A program made the position numbers and the translations under genes. DNA of 64,000 bases from Nocardioides terrae (lineage in GTDB: Bacteria; Actinomycetota; Actinomycetes; Propionibacteriales; Nocardioidaceae): NCBI RefSeq assembly GCF_900112345.1, contig NZ_FOLB01000002.1:62001-126000 (forward strand). Reading direction: 5' to 3'. Under the pieces are notes generated by a model. It saw only the letters and a list, made by a program, of their open reading frames with translations, was not told where the DNA came from and did not search any database. Below are positions 60,343 to 64,000 of the stretch, piece after piece. How positions within the stretch are numbered: position 1 is the first letter of the stretch; the number at the start of each line of letters is the position of its first letter.

Positions 60343-61644
60343 GTGCGATCCAAGGCGTCCCGGGTACCGGTCAGGATGCTTGCCGCCTTGGCGCTGGCTC
60401 TCATCACCACCGTCTCGGACGTCGGCGGCGGTGCGGGGAGCGCCGTCGAGGCGGTCCCCTCCGGGCCCGTCAGGCCCGAGAGCGCGGTGATCGCCGCGGT
60501 CGCGGAGCCCCCCGTTCTGGCCGAGGCGCAGCGGTCTTCGCGTCGCGTGGTGAAGACCAAGCACGCGCTCCCGCCGAGCGCTGTGCGACGCCTCTTCAAC
60601 ACGCCGTTCCACAAGTTCAGCCGGCACCACGGCAAGCGTCCGTGGTGGAACACCCGCAGCGGCATCTCGGGCGCCGACTGGGTCTACCCCTACTTCCCGA
60701 CCGCCTGCTACCAGCGTGACCGCGCGGCGGGCGGCACCAACGCCTCGGCCTGGCAGGTCCTCTGGGTCCACCCCGACGACCAGCCGAGCGCGGCCGCCCG
60801 CCACACGCGCGAGGTCCGCCTCATGGTCCGCGGTGGCCAGTCGCTCTTCGCCGCCTCGGCCGGCCGCTACCTCCGCAACCGCCGCCAGCTCTACACGCGC
60901 TCGCTGGCGCCACGGTTCGTCACCACCCGCGGCTGCCAGGCCGACGTACACGATGTGGCGGTTCCGGCCGGCGTCTACAACACCGGACACGTCTGGGACG
61001 GCTCGACGTCGGCGACGCCCTTCGGCTCGGGCACCCTCACCGAGTGGCTGCAGACGCACGGCTACAACGCCCCGAACCGGAAGTACGTCGTCTTCCTGCA
61101 GTCGAGCCCGTTCTACGCCCACGGCTGGACCGGGATCAGCGAGGACCTGGCCAACTCGGCCCAGTCCGGCGCGAACGAGACGCCGACGCTGGACAACCCC
61201 GCGAACTTCTCGTCGTTCTCGTACGTCGACCTCTCCTGGTTCCTCGACGGCAGCGGCGACCTCGGCGAGCTGTCGTATCCCACCCAGGTGATGGTCCACG
61301 AGATGATCCACGGTCTCGGCGCGATGACGCCATCGGCTCCGCACGAGAGCGCGACGAACCCGCTGCACCCGACCGACTGCTGGGACCTGCTCTGCTACAA
61401 CCCGCCCACCGGCGGGCAGACCTACACCAACGGCTGCGGCAACGCGTCGGGGTGGAAGGAGTGGCGCCTCGCCCGCGGCTACATGCGGCTCGACTGCAAC
61501 CGCGACGACTACTGGGCGCCCGCCACCGACACCGGCCTCGCCGCCGCGGCGTGGACGAAGAAGCGCTGGGCGGTGTCCTCGAGCAGCTTCCTCTACGGCA
61601 ACCCGCAGCCGAGTGAATCGCAACTCGCGACGAACCTGCGGTGA
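60343..61644 (+). CDS. Secreted zinc-metalloprotease-like protein
   Basis: This 433-residue protein begins with a basic region and hydrophobic stretch (VRMLAALALALITTV) that can serve as a Sec signal. The mature part contains HEMIHGLG (residues about 318-325), an HExxH zinc motif of the HExxHxxG class. Four to six Cys in the C-terminal part (CWDLLCYNPP, CGNASG, LDCNRDD) may form disulfides. The gene stands alone between cysN and a long gap. A secreted protease is likely, but the catalytic family is not settled. The GTG at 60343 is chosen. Confidence 0.75.
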   Translation: MRSKASRVPVRMLAALALALITTVSDVGGGAGSAVEAVPSGPVRPESAVIAAVAEPPVLAEAQRSSRRVVKTKHALPPSAVRRLFNTPFHKFSRHHGKRPWWNTRSGISGADWVYPYFPTACYQRDRAAGGTNASAWQVLWVHPDDQPSAAARHTREVRLMVRGGQSLFAASAGRYLRNRRQLYTRSLAPRFVTTRGCQADVHDVAVPAGVYNTGHVWDGSTSATPFGSGTLTEWLQTHGYNAPNRKYVVFLQSSPFYAHGWTGISEDLANSAQSGANETPTLDNPANFSSFSYVDLSWFLDGSGDLGELSYPTQVMVHEMIHGLGAMTPSAPHESATNPLHPTDCWDLLCYNPPTGGQTYTNGCGNASGWKEWRLARGYMRLDCNRDDYWAPATDTGLAAAAWTKKRWAVSSSSFLYGNPQPSESQLATNLR

Positions 61645-62418
61645 CGCAAGACCCTATGCAACCAACGACGACCGGATCGCCTGCAATCGGTGGAACTCGA
61701 CTTCGGCGTCCCTGAGGCTTGCTCATAGCACGAGCGGTCGAGCCGCAGCGAAGCCATCTTTCGTACTCCGTGCGACACGGCCCCGCGCCTACGGCGAGGA
61801 AGACCCTGCCCTAGCGCATCCCTCGTGTCAGAGTGCCGGCGTCAGATGGCGAGACCCCACAAATCACCGAGCTTGCGGTCCCACTCGATCCGCTCGAATG
61901 GCTCCATCCCACCGCCGCTAGGCCCACGGGATGCGGCTCCGTGTCTCGGTGAAACCTTACCGCCGAGTCGTAACGACTGCCTTGGTGTTCCGACTGCTCT
62001 TGGCGGAAAGGGCAGTGAAGTGCCCGCGCCGGTGGAGCTCTCGATCAGCGTCCGAGCATGACGGTCGCAGGGGCGCGCCGAATCATCCGCTCCGAGCGAG
62101 CGAGCAGGGAGCAGGGAGCAGGGAGCGCGTGACTCCAGATCGGAAGCAAGGAGCGGCCCGTCCTCAGGCCCGCGAGGAGAGAAAGTGCGCCGAGATGGCT
62201 TCACGGAGCAAGGCGGGGCCCGCGCCGGAAAGGCACGGGGCGCACGTGCAGGGGTAGCTGAACGTCCGTATCCACTCCGACCGCATGCTCGGAGTCCGGT
62301 GGTAAACCCGTCGGATTTTACAAGAACGCTGCCCCTGTGGAACGTGGCGACTAGCCTCTGAGGTGGGCTCAACGCTGGCGAGCAGGGCCATCGACTCGGT
62401 CGCCCCTAGGAGAAGCAG
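61645..62418. other. 774-bp non-coding stretch with no supported gene
   Basis: No ORF with a plausible codon pattern spans this stretch, and base composition looks slightly less GC-biased than around it. It holds a (GAGCAGG)x3 tandem repeat at 62102-62122. The minus-strand frame around 61842-61910 ends in EPFERIEWDRKLGDLWG, which resembles the end of a protein and may be a gene remnant; this is weak. I see no RNA gene. Confidence 0.5.
62102..62122. repeat. Short tandem repeat (GAGCAGG) x3
   Basis: Three copies of the 7-mer GAGCAGG in tandem, with a degenerate continuation GAGCGCG. A slippage-prone element in the non-coding stretch. Confidence 0.8.
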
Positions 62419-63720
62419 TTGAGCGCACGGCGCGCCGTCCTGACGACGACGATCGGCAACTTCGTCCCGCCACTCATCAGTCTCGTCTGCGCGCCGATGC
62501 TCGCACGAGGTCTAGGCATTGATGGTCGAGGCGCTGTTGCAGCGGCGCAGGCTCCTTTGATTCTTGCGGCCGGCCTTCTAGCGATCGGCCTGCCAGATGC
62601 ACTGACCTACTACATAGCGCAGCACAGAGTCATCTCGGCTGCAGTAGCGAAATCCTCTGCGTCGGCGATCGTCCTGGTCGGTGCTGTCGGCATGGTGGCG
62701 ATCATCGCGCTCTCGACACCGATGAGCCATCGAACGCCGTCGATCGCACACTTGATCACCATCGGCTCTCTGCCCCTTATCCCAACACTTTGGCAGTTGC
62801 TGGTCAGAGGGGTTGCGGCTGGGATGGGAGAATGGAATCGGCTCGCCGCGGATAACCTTATTGGCGGGATAGCGAAGCTCGTAGCGATTGTCGTAGCTTT
62901 GAGCATAGACGCCCTCTCACCACTTGTTGCGACCGTGATCGTCACCACATCCAGCCTCGTGGGTCTTCTGGCCTACTTACCTGGGAAACCCCTCGCTCGA
63001 GGCCTTCGGAACGACGACGAAGGGCCGAAATCGAAGGAGGTTCTCAGTTACGGCACGCGCGTTTGGTCCGGATCCATAACGGGAGTTCTCCTCATTTATC
63101 TCGACCAAGTGTTGATGACGCCGCTCTCGTCCAGCACGGAACTGGGCATCTATGCGGTCGCCGTGAGCATCAGCCAAGTCCCGCTCGTCTTCAACGCGGC
63201 TGTCCGCTCAGTGACGTTCGCTCGCGAATCCACAGCACCCAACCTGCAACGCATGGCTCAGAGCGCTCGTATCTCGACGGCTATCACGGCCGCGGCAGCA
63301 GGAGCGGTTTGGCTGGTGTCAGCCCAATTGGTGCCGCTGCTCTTCGGACATGCTTTCGCCCGGTCCGTGGATTGCATTGGCATCCTGGTGGTGGCAGTAG
63401 TCGCAGGCAGCCCGGGCGTCATTGCTGGGGCAGGTCTGGGAGCGCTGGGGCGACCGGGACTACGGAGCGCAGCCCTCGCCATTGCTTGCGTAGCGAACGC
63501 AGTCGCGATCATCCTCCTGGTACCGCCTTTCGGCGCCATTGGCGCAGCATGGGCGACTGTCATCGGAAACGGCTTGGCGGCGTTCGTCACCATCTTTTGG
63601 ATGCGCAAGGCTTTTGGCCAGCCAGCGCTGGAATATCTCGGCTTTACGCGTGCTGATCTGTCCCGACTGGCGGACCTCGCTCGAGTCCGGGCTCGTCCTG
63701 AGACCGCTGAAGCCTCCTAG
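62419..63720 (+). CDS. Wzx-type polysaccharide flippase (MATE/MurJ-like fold)
   Basis: This 433-residue membrane protein has about twelve hydrophobic helices and begins ARRAVLTTTIGNFVPPLISL. It belongs to the polysaccharide biosynthesis/O-antigen flippase group and should move lipid-linked repeat units across the membrane. The TTG start at 62419 has AGGAGAA upstream. Its sequence is visibly lower in GC than neighbouring genes, with many A/T-ending codons, which suggests transfer. It probably belongs to the same polysaccharide locus as 35.7-47.7 kb or to a second one beyond the window. Confidence 0.82.
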   Translation: MSARRAVLTTTIGNFVPPLISLVCAPMLARGLGIDGRGAVAAAQAPLILAAGLLAIGLPDALTYYIAQHRVISAAVAKSSASAIVLVGAVGMVAIIALSTPMSHRTPSIAHLITIGSLPLIPTLWQLLVRGVAAGMGEWNRLAADNLIGGIAKLVAIVVALSIDALSPLVATVIVTTSSLVGLLAYLPGKPLARGLRNDDEGPKSKEVLSYGTRVWSGSITGVLLIYLDQVLMTPLSSSTELGIYAVAVSISQVPLVFNAAVRSVTFARESTAPNLQRMAQSARISTAITAAAAGAVWLVSAQLVPLLFGHAFARSVDCIGILVVAVVAGSPGVIAGAGLGALGRPGLRSAALAIACVANAVAIILLVPPFGAIGAAWATVIGNGLAAFVTIFWMRKAFGQPALEYLGFTRADLSRLADLARVRARPETAEAS

Positions 63721-63754
63721 ACGCTAGCCGCTACCTTGCCGAGATCGCCGCCAC

Positions 63755-64000
63755 CTACGCGCGGACGGCTTCGACGTTGCCGGGCAACTCGGCCCAATAC
63801 TGAGCGCGCACATAGTCAGGGTCGACCAGTGAACCGAGCCTACGTCGCGCCTCTGAGCCTACCCGCGCAACTGTCTGCGGCTCGGCAGCTAGGGTGCGCA
63901 GAAGATCGTCTAACCGCGTCCACGGCGTCTTCCCACCGAGGACCCAGCCGGACACTCCATCGACGATCAGTTCAGCCGCCGCAGCGGAAGAATCTACGAC
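63755..64000 (-). CDS. Glycosyltransferase, C-terminal fragment, truncated by the window edge
   Basis: The frame runs from the window end to a TAG at 63755 and encodes 81 residues. The opening SSAAAAELIVDGVSGWVLGG resembles the donor-binding end of a GT4-type glycosyltransferase, followed by a helical tail. It lies beside the flippase gene in convergent orientation. The donor and acceptor sugars are unknown, and the complete protein lies outside the window. Confidence 0.65.
   Translation of the reverse strand, partial: VVDSSAAAAELIVDGVSGWVLGGKTPWTRLDDLLRTLAAEPQTVARVGSEARRRLGSLVDPDYVRAQYWAELPGNVEAVRA

Noticed and set aside
61842-62372. 176-residue minus-strand ORF
   Set aside because: Most of it has random-like composition; only the last 20 residues look protein-like, so I treated it as a possible remnant and did not call a gene.

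Overview
The window is uniformly GC-rich with short intergenic gaps, GTG/TTG starts and several leaderless promoters. Its gene content (fused isobutyryl-CoA mutase, HbhA-like protein beside a DUF2516 protein, Tat-exported proteins, actinobacterial REP-like repeats) points to an actinobacterium, most likely Nocardioides or a close relative. The species cannot be fixed from the sequence alone. I recognised no rRNA, tRNA, CRISPR array, transposase or phage gene.

Region A (1-28.1 kb) is a catabolic island for a carboxylated aromatic compound. It holds a Rieske oxygenase with its ferredoxin, an FAD aromatic hydroxylase, two class II aldolase/decarboxylase-type proteins and two 4,5-dihydroxyphthalate-decarboxylase-like proteins. 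It also holds LigJ-type and LigK-type enzymes of the protocatechuate 4,5-cleavage lower pathway, a zinc alcohol dehydrogenase, a PanB-like enzyme, alpha/beta hydrolases, an iron-type ABC importer and two MFS transporters. Two tandem pairs of a EutA-type actin-fold ATPase with a double-cupin protein form its core; no ethanolamine ammonia-lyase is present. A FadR-type GntR regulator is encoded inside the island, and a 15-bp operator-like palindrome (consensus about AATGGTYWGACCATT) recurs at nine places, almost all just upstream of catabolic operons. I read the island as one regulon.

Region B (28.2-35.7 kb) is housekeeping: a MarR regulator, a TMEM175-like channel, the B12-dependent fused mutase IcmF with a signal-less BtuF-like protein, an enoyl-CoA hydratase-fold protein, a RibD-C reductase and a secreted cell-wall amidase.

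Region C (35.7-47.7 kb) is a surface-polysaccharide locus: galE, an initiating sugar-phosphate transferase, dTDP-rhamnose genes (rfbA, rfbB and a fused rfbC-rfbD) and a BY-kinase/Wzz protein. Beside them lies an unusual module of an HprK-like kinase, two PqqD-like proteins, a nucleotidyltransferase-fold protein and two Tat-exported proteins. The two Tat genes share a duplicated 40-bp upstream block at identical spacing.

Region D (47.7-52.5 kb) matches in order the mycobacterial regulator-hbhA-membrane protein locus, followed by an asparaginase and a drug efflux pump with its TetR regulator.

Region E (52.5-60.3 kb) is sulfate activation: an APS kinase fused to a low-molecular-weight tyrosine phosphatase, a TSUP transporter, CysQ and CysDN, with a UDP-glucose dehydrogenase among them. 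Region F (60.3-64 kb) holds a secreted metalloprotease, a 770-bp degenerate stretch, a lower-GC Wzx-type flippase and the tail of a glycosyltransferase, so the polysaccharide locus probably continues past the window.
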